Shown: positions 51,113-60,737, numbered from the stretch's first letter. The stretch is DNA of 64,000 nt from Hoyosella subflava DQS3-9A1 (GCF_000214175.1 NC_015564.1:4278001-4342000), one strand, 5' to 3'. The notes: a model not told the origin generated them from the letters alone. Translations and numbers: made by a program.

Positions 51113-52547
51113 TCGCTTACTGAGGGCCGTGGCGGAGGTGGGGCTGCCTGACGCCGCCGCAGTTCCTGACGCTGACCTCGTTGACCTAGCCGTAGCTTGG
51201 CAGCGGCTGGAGACGATCGCGTGTGAGCGCAAACTGGCCGCTGCGGCAGAGTTGTTTGATCGGCGCGCCGCCGAGCATGTCGATCCGCCGCACACGTGGC
51301 ATTCGACCGCGCATGAACGCGCCGAAGCTGAGGTCGCGGCGGCACTGTCAATCGGACGGCGCGCGGCCGGACGCCTCATCGGGCTTGGACACTCCCTGCG
51401 CACCCGTCTGCGGCGGACTCGCGAAGCCATGGCTCGTGGAGAATTGTCGGTGCAGCAGGTCACCCAGCTCGATTCACGCACGACAAATGTCACCGATGAG
51501 ACGATCGCGGCTGTCGAAACTGAGGTTCTTTCCCACGTCCTGCAGCCAGGTCGGCACCCAGTGATCGGCCGTCGGCTGCATGATCTTGTTGACCGCGCCA
51601 TCCTGCGGCATGACCCGGACGGAATTCGGCGGAGGCGGGAACGGGCACACGCCGATAGATGCGTCGAGGTCTCGCCGGTCGAAGACGGAATGGCGCATCT
51701 GTTCGCTGCGCTACCCGCCGATGGGGGCCGTTTCGTCGACGGGCGCCTCACCGAGATGGCTCAAGGCGTTTGCGCGAACGATCCGCGCACGTTCCAGGCC
51801 CGCCGTGCGGACGCGCTGCTGGCGCTGTGCCGAGGGAAACACCACCTCATCTGCCATTGCGGGGCGGCTGGTTGCCCGAACAGCACTGACGACCACCGCC
51901 TGGTCGCGCGCAAAACTCTTGTACACGTAGTCATGACCGAGCAGACCCTTACTGACCCGTCCGAGCAGAGCCCAGCATTTCTGGAGGGACATGGGCTGAT
52001 CGACGCGGAGTACGCGCGCAGTCTCGCTGGAGACGCGACGCTCCGGCCCCTGCGAACGCCAAGCAGTGGGCCCAGTAAGCGTGCGTTAGAGTACCGCCCC
52101 GGCCGCGACCTTGCCGACTTGGTCCGTGCGATCTACGGGCATTGCCAGTGGCTGAACTGCGACGTTCCCGCCTGGAACTGCGATATCGACCACTTGAAAG
52201 CATTCAAATGGGGCGATCCCGAATCCGGCGGGCACACCACTCTGGAAAACCTCGGGCCGTTCTGCCGTGGACACCACCGCCTGAAGACATACGGCGAATG
52301 GACCATCAAACGCGATGCGTCCGGCGCTCTAGACTTCACCGCGCCCACTGGACACACGTACTACACCGACCGAACCGGTCCGATCCAGCACATCACCGGC
52401 GCGAACACGCGGCCACCCAGCAGAGACCGTCAGACCGCGGGCCGCTCCACTACGCCTGACACTCGCAGAGCCGCCCGCATCCGTGCCGAACGCCGACGGA
52501 ACCGGCAACGCAGTGAACAAGCCGCTGGCAGTGAAGAACCGTTCTAA
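51105..52547 (+). CDS. DUF222 / HNH endonuclease-domain protein (13E12-type)
   Basis: A 480-residue protein. The N-terminal DUF222 helical domain covers about 1-300. A C-terminal HNH nuclease motif follows: NCDIDHLKAFKWG near 360, then NLGPFCRGHHRLK. A CxC pair earlier (LICHCGAAGCPN) may bind zinc. These proteins occur in many copies in Mycobacteriales and their role is unclear. The frame is open back to GTG 51081. GTG 51105 is preferred because of the LexA-like box over it. The C-terminus is Arg/Gln-rich. A hairpin follows the stop. Confidence 0.88.
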   Translation: MFDRLLRAVAEVGLPDAAAVPDADLVDLAVAWQRLETIACERKLAAAAELFDRRAAEHVDPPHTWHSTAHERAEAEVAAALSIGRRAAGRLIGLGHSLRTRLRRTREAMARGELSVQQVTQLDSRTTNVTDETIAAVETEVLSHVLQPGRHPVIGRRLHDLVDRAILRHDPDGIRRRRERAHADRCVEVSPVEDGMAHLFAALPADGGRFVDGRLTEMAQGVCANDPRTFQARRADALLALCRGKHHLICHCGAAGCPNSTDDHRLVARKTLVHVVMTEQTLTDPSEQSPAFLEGHGLIDAEYARSLAGDATLRPLRTPSSGPSKRALEYRPGRDLADLVRAIYGHCQWLNCDVPAWNCDIDHLKAFKWGDPESGGHTTLENLGPFCRGHHRLKTYGEWTIKRDASGALDFTAPTGHTYYTDRTGPIQHITGANTRPPSRDRQTAGRSTTPDTRRAARIRAERRRNRQRSEQAAGSEEPF

Positions 52548-52575
52548 CGCGCGAGGGTTCACTATGGCGCGCGTT
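52546..52575 (+). terminator. Terminator after the DUF222-HNH gene
   Basis: AACGCGCG (52546-52553) and CGCGCGTT (52568-52575) form a perfect 8-bp GC-rich stem with a 14-base loop, followed by TCT. It overlaps the stop codon of the HNH gene and lies before a convergent gene. Confidence 0.55.
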
Positions 52576-52623
52576 TCTGGCATCACCTGTTGCCGGTCAC
52601 GTGCTCCATCACCGTGCGCTGGT

Positions 52624-54105
52624 TTATGCGTAGTTGTAGCTTTCCAGCGGGAACCGCTCAGCTTCACGGTGCGCGGTGATCGTCGACGTGGCCCGCAATA
52701 TCGCCGCCTCGCCGTGCTGGTTGAAGTAGTAGCTGCGCGACGTTTGGCAATTGCCCTGATAAAACACAGAATCGCCGAGTTTTTCAGTCATCCGGTCGAG
52801 GTACTCCGCGTTGGCTTCTTCTGTGACCTCGAAGGTCGTCGCGCCGCGGCGCTTCACTTCGTTGAGGAGCCGTTTCAGGTGCTTCATCTGGACCTCAATA
52901 GTCGTGAAGTACGAGAGGCCGCTGTACGAGTAGGGGCTCGCCAACGTGAGGTAGTTCGGGAACTGCGGCACGCTGATGCCTTCGAATGCCTGAAAACGGT
53001 TCTCACGCCACCACTTACCGAGGTTTCGCCCCTCCCTACCGATGATCTCGATCGCAGGGAAGTTGAAATCCCAAAGGTTGAAGCCCGTCGCCAGGACAAG
53101 CGTGTCCACGTTGGCCTTGCGGCCATCCGCGGTGACTATCCCGTCCGACTCGATGCGCTCGATAGTCGAGGTCTGCAAGTGAACATTCGGCTTGTTGAAA
53201 GTCGGGAAGTAATCGTTTGAGAAGGTGGGGCGCTTGCAGCCGAAGTCGTAGTCGGGCGTGAGTTTGCGGCGCAACTCTGGGTCCCTCACCTGTGCACGCA
53301 GGTGAAGCTTCGCGACAGCTGCGGCGGCGGTGTTGAGCAGCCGTGCCTGCCGGAAATGCAGCACTGCGCTGACCATCATTGCTTCCAGAATTGCGGTGTT
53401 CACGGCGCGGGCAGCGCGCTGTGTGAACGGCAGCCGCGCAAACAGTCCCTGCACAGGCCGTGGGATCGGAGCGTCGACCTTCGGAGTCACCCAGATAGGG
53501 GTCCGCTGGTACACAGTCAGTTCGTCGACCTGCTGGGCAAGCTTCGGGATCAACTGGACAGCGGTAGCGCCGGTACCGATGATCGCGGCTTTGCGTCCAC
53601 TCAGATCATAGGAATCATCCCAAGCCGTTGTATGGATGATCTTGCCTTTGAAGGTGTCGATGCCAGGAATATCTGGTGTGTGTGGCTGCGACAGGAAGCC
53701 CGTGGCTGTAAGGAGGTACCGAGCAGTCACAGATTCTTGGCCCGCGATTGACACTGTCCACTGGCGCGCTTCGCTGTCCCACACACCACCGCCGACCACG
53801 GCGCCGAACCGCATGTACTGACGCAGCTCGTATTTATCCGCCACATGGTCCGCGTACTGCTTCAGTTCGGGCCCCGAGGCGAAGAGCCGCGACCAGTGCG
53901 GGTTCGGTTCGAACGAGTACGAATAGGTCACTGATGCGATGTCCACGGCGAGGCCCGGATACCGGTTGACGTGCCACGTCCCACCCAAATCGTCTTCGCG
54001 TTCGAGAATCAGGATGTTGCCGAGCCCAAGTTGCTTGAGCGCGATTGCCGCGCCCATTCCGCCGAAGCCTGCACCAACGATAACGGCGTCGTACTGCGGT
54101 GACAT
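52624..54105 (-). CDS. Baeyer-Villiger-type flavoprotein monooxygenase
   Basis: A 493-residue FAD- and NADPH-dependent monooxygenase. FAD site GAGFGG is at residues 11-16, the BVMO fingerprint FKGKIIHTTAW at 152-162, and the NADPH site GTGATA at 177-182. It would insert oxygen next to a ketone or oxidise a soft nucleophile. ATG 54105 follows GGGAGAA. A near-perfect palindrome lies 17 bases upstream of the start. Unlike the second monooxygenase in this window, it is not coupled to a hydrolase. An SDR gene precedes it on the same strand. Confidence 0.9.
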   Translation of the reverse strand: MSPQYDAVIVGAGFGGMGAAIALKQLGLGNILILEREDDLGGTWHVNRYPGLAVDIASVTYSYSFEPNPHWSRLFASGPELKQYADHVADKYELRQYMRFGAVVGGGVWDSEARQWTVSIAGQESVTARYLLTATGFLSQPHTPDIPGIDTFKGKIIHTTAWDDSYDLSGRKAAIIGTGATAVQLIPKLAQQVDELTVYQRTPIWVTPKVDAPIPRPVQGLFARLPFTQRAARAVNTAILEAMMVSAVLHFRQARLLNTAAAAVAKLHLRAQVRDPELRRKLTPDYDFGCKRPTFSNDYFPTFNKPNVHLQTSTIERIESDGIVTADGRKANVDTLVLATGFNLWDFNFPAIEIIGREGRNLGKWWRENRFQAFEGISVPQFPNYLTLASPYSYSGLSYFTTIEVQMKHLKRLLNEVKRRGATTFEVTEEANAEYLDRMTEKLGDSVFYQGNCQTSRSYYFNQHGEAAILRATSTITAHREAERFPLESYNYA

Positions 54106-54122
54106 AGGTTCTCCCTGCCTTG

Positions 54123-54146
54123 TTTACGAACTTCGTTGTCCGTAAA
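54123..54146. promoter_or_regulatory. Probable TetR-type operator upstream of the monooxygenase
   Basis: TTTACGAAC (54123-54131) and GTCCGTAAA (54138-54146) are inverted repeats matching at 8 of 9 positions around a 6-base spacer. The size and symmetry are those of TetR-family operators. It ends 17 bases before the monooxygenase start. No regulator gene adjoins it. Confidence 0.6.
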
Positions 54147-54194
54147 TGCTGAGACAGAATGTACCAATTAACCGGTCACGCGTCGATGCTGAAG

Positions 54195-55097
54195 CTAAAC
54201 GAACTGCTGAACCACACGATCAACAATCTTGTCGAATGGTTTCGGTGCTTTCGTCAGCCCAGTCCCCAGCCGCATCGCATAATCCGACACCGCCGTCGGC
54301 GCCAGAGAGTTCAGCAGCACCGCCCCGATCGCATCCGTGCCAACAAGGTAGCGACTACGCGGACGGGCGCTGCTAAGGGCACGGCGAATGGTCTGCGCGA
54401 CAGGCGTCGGCGGGGGCATGTCCGCCACGCCAGCTTCGATCTGATCGACCATGGCGTACGCCTCCTGGTATGCCGACTTCTCGCGCTCAGGCAACGCCGA
54501 GAAAGCCGTATTCCAGACGCCGGTCCCGTAGCTGCCTGGCTCGATAAGGATCACCTTGACACCAAAGCCTGCTACCTCGCGCCGCGCAGCGTCAGATATT
54601 GCTTCGAGCCCATATTTAGACGCTGCGTACCATCCGAGAAACGGCAACGCGACCCGGCCAGACATAGACGAAACGTTGACAATTCGCCCCTCGCCGCGCG
54701 CACGCATAGCGGGAAGCGCAAGCCGCATAAGCCGCGCGGGGGCCAGGAGGTTAACGTCCACCTGCCGCCGCGCGAGTTCCTCGCTCACATCCTCAATGGC
54801 CCCCGCCTGGGCGATGCCCGCGTTGTTGACAAGTGCCCACGGTCCACCATCGGTAGTCGCCGCGATTTCCTCGAACGCTGCCTGCGTCTGCTCCTCATCT
54901 GTGACGTCGCAGAGAACGGTCCGAACGCTTACACCCGCGTTTTCGGCAGCATCCGCGACAGTCTCGGCGCCGCGCTCAGACCGGACCGTCCCGATGACAT
55001 CAAACCCGCGTCCTGCGAGTTCGACTGCTGTCGCGAGACCGATACCGCCGTTCGCTCCGGTGATGACGACACTCTTCCCCACTGCACTCTTCTCCAT
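54195..55097 (-). CDS. Short-chain dehydrogenase/reductase
   Basis: A 300-residue SDR with TGANGGIGLATAVEL (about residues 13-27), NNAGIAQAG (about 90-98) and the catalytic YAASKYG (Tyr near 156). It has a preference-neutral cofactor site, and the C-terminal 50 residues reach beyond the usual SDR length. ATG 55097 follows GAGGAGGG. It is 89 bases upstream of the monooxygenase gene on the same strand and could supply a ketone for it, which is inference. Confidence 0.9.
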   Translation of the reverse strand: MEKSAVGKSVVITGANGGIGLATAVELAGRGFDVIGTVRSERGAETVADAAENAGVSVRTVLCDVTDEEQTQAAFEEIAATTDGGPWALVNNAGIAQAGAIEDVSEELARRQVDVNLLAPARLMRLALPAMRARGEGRIVNVSSMSGRVALPFLGWYAASKYGLEAISDAARREVAGFGVKVILIEPGSYGTGVWNTAFSALPEREKSAYQEAYAMVDQIEAGVADMPPPTPVAQTIRRALSSARPRSRYLVGTDAIGAVLLNSLAPTAVSDYAMRLGTGLTKAPKPFDKIVDRVVQQFV

Positions 55098-55107
55098 TGC
55101 GCCCTCC

Positions 55108-56052
55108 TCATTCCTGGGTACTCAACGCACCACTCGCTACGGTAGTCGCCCGTGAGTTCACCGCAGCGGCACAAGCGACGATGTCGCCTATGAGGTACAC
55201 GGCGAAAATGCCGACCACGATCCACTGATTGAACTCGGCGGGGCTACCGCCAAGCGCAGCAAGAAACGCTGGGCTGACGATGGGACTCGCCATCGCCGCC
55301 CACACCAGCACACTAAAAATAGCGAGGTCGAGCATGATTGCGAGGGCCGCCATGCGCAGCGTCCACTGCCCGTGTTTAATGCGGTACACGTCGATTATCA
55401 GCACGCCGGCGAACAACACACCGATCGCGGGTAGCCAGCCTCGCCACAGATAGGGGTCCAGTATCGGAACCACTGAGAAAAAGTGCTGCCATGGCAGAAA
55501 CCCGAGCAGCAAAACAACAGCTATCAGAGATATCACCGCATCGGGACGAGACGATGTCAGATTCTCGCGGCTCAGATCGTCGGGACTCCATGATGTCCGG
55601 AAATGCCGGTGCCGACCGCCCGTTCGCTCGGCGATCGCGAAAACCACCGTCGTCCAGAAGACGAGCTGGACACCGATAAAAAACGTCCCCAGCAGTGTCG
55701 CCCCGATAACCTGCAGCGGTTCGCCGTCGTCGATCACCACCCTAGGCAAGGCGATGATGAGAGCCACAACCGGAAGCACCACCGGGACCAGCACCTTCAG
55801 GAGTCGCACATAGTCGGGATACATCGCAGGACCGATGAGATGCTGTGCAGCCCCCGTGTATTCAGCGGCAACGCCCGCCGGGTCGCCTAGTTGAATCAGG
55901 GCATTTCGTTCAGCCTCACCCGGGTCACCAGCACCGCGGTCCGCGATCATATCGGCGATAGTCGCATGCAGTTCCGCCTCCACCTCGGGGCGAAGTGTCC
56001 GCGGCAGGCGCCGGAGAACCGCCGCGATGTACTGCTCAGAAAGGCTGCCCAC
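55108..56052 (-). CDS. Membrane protein with an HAAS-like N-terminal domain
   Basis: A 314-residue protein. The N-terminal 60 residues (YIAAVLRRLPRTLRPEVEAEL, then LGDPAGVAAEY) match the HAAS/permease-prefix pattern that often couples to PadR-type regulators. About seven membrane helices follow. The substrate or role is unknown and no PadR gene is nearby. The start is taken as GTG 56052, without a convincing ribosome site. It overlaps neither neighbour and precedes the SDR gene by 10 bases on the same strand. Confidence 0.7.
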   Translation of the reverse strand: MGSLSEQYIAAVLRRLPRTLRPEVEAELHATIADMIADRGAGDPGEAERNALIQLGDPAGVAAEYTGAAQHLIGPAMYPDYVRLLKVLVPVVLPVVALIIALPRVVIDDGEPLQVIGATLLGTFFIGVQLVFWTTVVFAIAERTGGRHRHFRTSWSPDDLSRENLTSSRPDAVISLIAVVLLLGFLPWQHFFSVVPILDPYLWRGWLPAIGVLFAGVLIIDVYRIKHGQWTLRMAALAIMLDLAIFSVLVWAAMASPIVSPAFLAALGGSPAEFNQWIVVGIFAVYLIGDIVACAAAVNSRATTVASGALSTQE

Positions 56053-56185
56053 TCCGATACCGTGTCACATTTCGTCTGGTATGCCGAAATAGCACGCCGG
56101 GCAATGCATGTGAGGATTCACCCGTCCGCCCAAATTGTCCTTGCTAACGTCAGGCTACAAAACAAGATCGCTTGAGCGGAGACCA

Positions 56186-57328
56186 ATGAAGCGGCAGACA
56201 ATGGCGGCAGGCGCTATCAGTGCCGCCGCAATCCTTCTCATCTCGCCAGTAGCAGGTGCGAATACGGTCGATGGGCAGGGAGGCGGCTACGCCGAGTTTG
56301 CCGTATCAGGAGCCGCGACAAACTGGACCGGAACGATGTCGCTTGGCGGTGGGTTCCCCCAAACATCATTCACCTCGAGTGCGCGCACAGCGCAACGAAT
56401 AGGGGGGACCACCAACTGGCTCGCCGCCAGTTCTCCACCAGGCGCGAAATACGGTTCGAGCCGAAACCTCCCTTACCTGAACGTAAACCCGCTCAGCAGC
56501 ACAGCAGCGGATCCGCAACCCTCAGTCACCACATATACATTCTCCAATCCCACACCTGCCGAGAATTGGATGTTCACACTCGGTGACGTCGACGCCGACT
56601 ATGTGGTTGTGTCCGCTCGCGGTCGTGACGGCGATGCGGTTCCTGCCGCCGCGCTGGGATTTCGGGGCACGTTCAACTACTGCCTCGGCCCTGGTTCCCC
56701 CTCGTGTTCGCGGCCAACCGATGAACCGGTGTGGAATCCGGTGACGGGTGAGTTGCGTGGCCGCGGCAGTGACACCGACGGGGCGTCAGCCTGGTTCGAG
56801 CCCACCGTGCAACTGACCTCCCTGCGCTTTGAATTCCATAGGCTGTCAGGCACCCCCATATTTCAGACATGGTTCGCGACAATTGCCCGAGATATCAACG
56901 GCCGCGTCTCCGGTTGCGAAGAGGCGTCTGGAAGCCCCAGTGACATCCCCGTAGCACTGCTTCGCGACGGCGACGTGATCGCGGAAACAACCACGAGCGC
57001 GGACGGCACCTATGCGTTCATCAATTACCACGCCCAGTCCGGATACACAGTCGAGATCGATGAACCCGAAGGTTGCGTGACGGATCGGTCATTTGTGCCG
57101 GTAAGCACCGCTTCGACAGATGCGACAGGTGTCGATTTCGTCCTCCGCGAGCGAACTGCTGAAGACGATGCGATCGATGAATTCACTGACGAGGTCGATG
57201 AACTAGCCGAGTCCCTAGATCTGCCGATTGATCTCGGCACACTCCTGACACCGCCAGACCTCACGCCAGGCGATCCAGGAAGCCTCGACGACATCATCCA
57301 GTGGAAGCGGGGCCTTCTCAGCTGGTGA
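56186..57328 (+). CDS. Secreted protein with a Cna-B-like domain
   Basis: A 380-residue exported protein. The signal peptide covers about residues 1-28 (ending AGA-NTV). A beta-rich domain of about 200 residues, with one disulfide-capable Cys pair (NYCLGPGSPSCSR), is followed near 240-320 by a Cna-B/SdrD-like domain: GRVSGCEEASGS, VALLRDGDVIAETTTSADG and TYAFINY. The C-terminal 50 residues are very acidic. No LPXTG motif is seen, so it may be released. ATG 56186 is preferred over 56135 because the signal peptide then starts MKRQ. The function is unknown. Confidence 0.72.
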   Translation: MKRQTMAAGAISAAAILLISPVAGANTVDGQGGGYAEFAVSGAATNWTGTMSLGGGFPQTSFTSSARTAQRIGGTTNWLAASSPPGAKYGSSRNLPYLNVNPLSSTAADPQPSVTTYTFSNPTPAENWMFTLGDVDADYVVVSARGRDGDAVPAAALGFRGTFNYCLGPGSPSCSRPTDEPVWNPVTGELRGRGSDTDGASAWFEPTVQLTSLRFEFHRLSGTPIFQTWFATIARDINGRVSGCEEASGSPSDIPVALLRDGDVIAETTTSADGTYAFINYHAQSGYTVEIDEPEGCVTDRSFVPVSTASTDATGVDFVLRERTAEDDAIDEFTDEVDELAESLDLPIDLGTLLTPPDLTPGDPGSLDDIIQWKRGLLSW

Positions 57329-57337
57329 CGGGCGGAG

Positions 57338-58171
57338 TCACTGCATTGCGAGAAAGTCGCGGAAGTCCGTCGCCGGATGGCGAGCGACGCGCTCAACTAC
57401 ATCGGTCACAATGTCGAGTTCGCCCGTAGCGACGGCAGCGTACGAGGTGACCCAGCCATCGAGCTCCCACTGCTCCGCGTCAAAGACCTGGCGAGACGCG
57501 TACGCTTCCTCGAGCGTCTCCGGACGATAAGTGACCGTACGCCCCGTAACCTCTGTGATCATGTCAGCCGCCTCGTGCATGGTGAATGCGCGAGGACCGG
57601 TGACGTCATACGTCTCTCCGTCGTGTCCGGACTGCGTGAGTACCGCAGCGGCAACATCAGCAACATCGTCACGTGTAACCGCACCTAGCCTGCCGTCGCT
57701 CGCGGGTCCGCGGAGAACCCCGTCGTCACCAGCGAAAAGTGGCAACACATCCTGGTACATGTTGTCGCGCAGAAACGTAAAGTCGAGACCACTTGCACGG
57801 ATCGCTTCTTCCGTGTGCCAGTGATCGCGCCCGAACGTGAATGTGCAGTCAGGAGCGGCTGACACGAACGAGACATACACGATGCGGCGGACCCCAGCTT
57901 CTGCTGCAGCCTCAACCACGCGGCACTGGATGTCCTTACGGTCCCGCGATTCGGGGGCTGAAACGAAGAAAAACGTGTCCGCGCCTTCGAGTGCGTCCCG
58001 CATCGTATCGAGGTGCAAGAAGTCACCAAGTGCGATCTCCGCGCCCGGCTCGCGTACTTTCTCGGGGTTTCGCACAATCAGGCGGTGCCTCGCGTCAGAA
58101 GCTGCCAGACGTTGAGCGACCCGGCCGCCGATCTCGCCCGTCGCACCGCTTACCGCAATCAGTCCGCTCAT
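57338..58171 (-). CDS. NmrA-like NAD(P)-binding protein
   Basis: A 277-residue atypical SDR. The Rossmann motif is SGATGEIGGRVAQRL near residues 8-22, then a basic NADP-type region LIVRNPEKVR. The SDR catalytic Tyr is not in a YxxxK pattern, which fits the NmrA/HSCARG group of redox sensors or quinone reductases. ATG 58171 is preferred over 58249 because it starts just before the Rossmann fold and the upstream 26 residues show no pattern. It is divergent from the second monooxygenase gene. Confidence 0.8.
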   Translation of the reverse strand: MSGLIAVSGATGEIGGRVAQRLAASDARHRLIVRNPEKVREPGAEIALGDFLHLDTMRDALEGADTFFFVSAPESRDRKDIQCRVVEAAAEAGVRRIVYVSFVSAAPDCTFTFGRDHWHTEEAIRASGLDFTFLRDNMYQDVLPLFAGDDGVLRGPASDGRLGAVTRDDVADVAAAVLTQSGHDGETYDVTGPRAFTMHEAADMITEVTGRTVTYRPETLEEAYASRQVFDAEQWELDGWVTSYAAVATGELDIVTDVVERVARHPATDFRDFLAMQ

Positions 58172-58248
58172 ATTCGGCACGCTACTCCGGCCCCACAGGC
58201 CTAACCTGAAATTTAGAGTGGAGTTTCCCACGAGATTGGACACACGCA

Positions 58249-59727
58249 ATGAGGCGCGAGCAACCGTCGGTAGCGATCATCGGGGCAGGCTTCGGTGGAC
58301 TCGGAATGGGTATTCGGCTGAAGCAATGCGGGTACACCGATGTCACCGTGTTCGAGAAGGCCGATGAGGTGGGCGGCGTATGGCGCGAGAACACGTATCC
58401 TGGCGCCGCCTGCGACGTTCCGTCACACCTCTACTCGTTCTCGTTCGAGCCCAAGTCCGACTGGTCACGGCGCTTTGCTGAGCAGCGCGAGATCCTCGAC
58501 TACTTGAAGCACTGCACAGCTAAGTACGATATGCGGCAGCACATCCGGTTCAAAACGGAAGTCACCAGCGCGACCTTCAGTGCCAGTACCGGGCGCTGGA
58601 CCCTGAGTCTTGCCGACGGCACTCACCACTCTGCTGACATCCTGATACCGGCGTGCGGTCAGCTCAGCCGCCCCGCGTATCCCCGCCTGCCCGGGCTCGA
58701 TTCATTCGCCGGTACCGTGTTTCACTCCGCAGCCTGGAACCATGATTACGGGCTGACCGACAAACGTGTCGCCGTCGTCGGCACGGGTGCATCCGCGATC
58801 CAGTTCGTGCCCGAGATCGCATCGAAGGTCAAGCAGCTCACACTTTTTCAGCGCAGCGCCCCCCATGTGATCCCCAAAACCGATTTCGCCTACCCACGCC
58901 TCGCGAAGTCAGCCTTCGAGCGCATTCCCGGCGCGCTACGTGTCAGCCGGTGGGCGACCTACTGCGAACTCGAACCCCGCGCACTGATGTTCACGAGGTT
59001 CCCGCAAATCGCTGGCCTGTATGAACGTAAGTTCCTGCGAAATCTGCGCCGCGAGATCACGGATCCCGCGTTGCGCGAAAAACTCACCCCCTCAGACCCG
59101 ATCGGGTGCAAACGCGTTCTGCTGTCCAATGATTGGTACGCGGCGCTCCGTCGCCCGAACGTCCGTGTGGAGACGTCACCAATCGCTACAGTGCTGGCAC
59201 ACGGAATCGCTACCGCTAGGGGCGGCGTGCACGAGGCTGACGCGATCATCCTGGGGACAGGTTTTCAGGCGAACGACTTTCTAGCTCCGATGCGCATCAC
59301 CGGCCTTGAAGACAAGGACCTCAACGAAGCATGGCGGGACGGCGCCGAGGCGTACCTGGGCATCACAATCTCTGGGTTCCCGAATCTCTTCCTGCTATAC
59401 GGACCAAACACGAACCTCGGTCACAACTCGATCATCCTCATGCTCGAGGCGCAGATCAATTACACCCTCGACGCTATCCGTCACCTGCGCGACGCGCAGC
59501 TCAGCTGGCTCGACGTGAAACCAGCGACACAAAATGCCTTCAACAAGAAAGTGCAAGAGCGCATGGAGTCCACCATCTGGGACCGTGAATGCACCAGTTG
59601 GTACAAGAACGACGCGGGGAAGAACACGAACAACTGGCCCGGTTTCACCTTTTCCTACTACGCCATGACGCGCAAGCTCGATCCTGCTGACTACTACGCC
59701 GAGCCGATGCGCGCGTCAGTATCGTGA
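58249..59727 (+). CDS. Baeyer-Villiger-type flavoprotein monooxygenase (MymA-like)
   Basis: A 492-residue flavin monooxygenase. GAGFGG is at residues 12-17, the BVMO fingerprint FAGTVFHSAAW at 153-163 and the NADPH site GTGASA at 178-183. The C-terminal WPGFTFSYYAMTR is a shared feature of the MymA/EthA-like branch. Its stop overlaps the start of an alpha/beta hydrolase gene as GTGA, the same order as Rv3083 and Rv3084 of M. tuberculosis. An ester made by the monooxygenase could be cut by that hydrolase. Confidence 0.9.
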   Translation: MRREQPSVAIIGAGFGGLGMGIRLKQCGYTDVTVFEKADEVGGVWRENTYPGAACDVPSHLYSFSFEPKSDWSRRFAEQREILDYLKHCTAKYDMRQHIRFKTEVTSATFSASTGRWTLSLADGTHHSADILIPACGQLSRPAYPRLPGLDSFAGTVFHSAAWNHDYGLTDKRVAVVGTGASAIQFVPEIASKVKQLTLFQRSAPHVIPKTDFAYPRLAKSAFERIPGALRVSRWATYCELEPRALMFTRFPQIAGLYERKFLRNLRREITDPALREKLTPSDPIGCKRVLLSNDWYAALRRPNVRVETSPIATVLAHGIATARGGVHEADAIILGTGFQANDFLAPMRITGLEDKDLNEAWRDGAEAYLGITISGFPNLFLLYGPNTNLGHNSIILMLEAQINYTLDAIRHLRDAQLSWLDVKPATQNAFNKKVQERMESTIWDRECTSWYKNDAGKNTNNWPGFTFSYYAMTRKLDPADYYAEPMRASVS

Positions 59728-60641
59728 CTCGTGTGAAAACAACAGATCGTTTGAGCCCCCGCGCCATGCGACTCGGTGTTCAGCTTCTCCTGCGTCCGGT
59801 GCTGAATCCAGCAATTCCAGTGCCGGTGCAGCGCAGACTGATTGCTGCGGTAAGTGGTGCGTCGATGCTGCCACGGAACACTGTGGTGGAGAAGGTCACG
59901 CTCGGCACGCGGCCAGCGGATCGCGTCAGCATTCGCGGTAACAGTACGGTTGGCTCGGTGCTCTATTTGCACGGTGGCGGCTATACAGTCGGCTCGCCAG
60001 CGACGCACCGGCCACTCGCTGCGCACCTGGCAAAGGCTGCGGGCGCGGAGGTCTACTCTCTCGACTATCGCCTCGCGCCTGAGACGGCATATCCAGGCGC
60101 TGTAGATGACGTAGTCGCCGCATACCAGGCCCTGCTCGCAGACGGTGTACAACCCAGCACAACCGTCATCGCCGGTGATTCCGCAGGTGGCGGACTCACG
60201 ATGGCAGCGCTGCTCCGCATTCGAGACGCGGGAATGCCGCTCCCCGCCGGTGCGGTGCTGCTATCCCCCTGGCTTGATCTGACGCTCGACCAGCTTGCCG
60301 ACCGGCCCGACCCGATGCTTCAGGTTTCGTGGCTGCGCAAATGTGCGGAACTTTATGTCGGCAGCAAAGACGTCGCGGGCGCGATCACCAGCGAACTCGA
60401 CCCGCTCACTACAGACATAAGTCGATTGCCCGCGCTGCTGATCCATGTCGGTAGCGACGAGATTCTCTTCAACGACTCGGAACGGCTCGCTGAGCATGCA
60501 CGCACTGCTGGGATACCTGTCGAGTACCGGGTTTTCGACGGCCTGTGGCACGTGGTGCATCTGCACGCCGGACTGGTTGCCGAATCCACAGCCGCGGTCG
60601 GCGAGGCCGGCCGGTTCATTCGCGAAGTAATACAGCGATAG
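59724..60641 (+). CDS. Alpha/beta hydrolase, LipR-like esterase
   Basis: A 305-residue esterase of the hormone-sensitive-lipase family. The oxyanion motif HGGGY is at residues 83-87 and the nucleophile elbow GDSAGG at 151-156 (Ser153). The acid is expected in VGSDEILFND (about 251) and the His in GLWHVVHLH (about 275). GTG 59724 overlaps the monooxygenase stop; a second GTG lies at 59733. The coupling suggests it opens esters or lactones formed by that enzyme. Confidence 0.88.
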   Translation: MTRVKTTDRLSPRAMRLGVQLLLRPVLNPAIPVPVQRRLIAAVSGASMLPRNTVVEKVTLGTRPADRVSIRGNSTVGSVLYLHGGGYTVGSPATHRPLAAHLAKAAGAEVYSLDYRLAPETAYPGAVDDVVAAYQALLADGVQPSTTVIAGDSAGGGLTMAALLRIRDAGMPLPAGAVLLSPWLDLTLDQLADRPDPMLQVSWLRKCAELYVGSKDVAGAITSELDPLTTDISRLPALLIHVGSDEILFNDSERLAEHARTAGIPVEYRVFDGLWHVVHLHAGLVAESTAAVGEAGRFIREVIQR

Positions 60642-60737
60642 CGGGTGCAGTTCACCTGGCCTAGATTCAGAACTCTTCATATGGTGGTGACGGAATCAGA
60701 GCTGGCTCGCTGCATCCCCGTAGCCTCATGGGAAACA

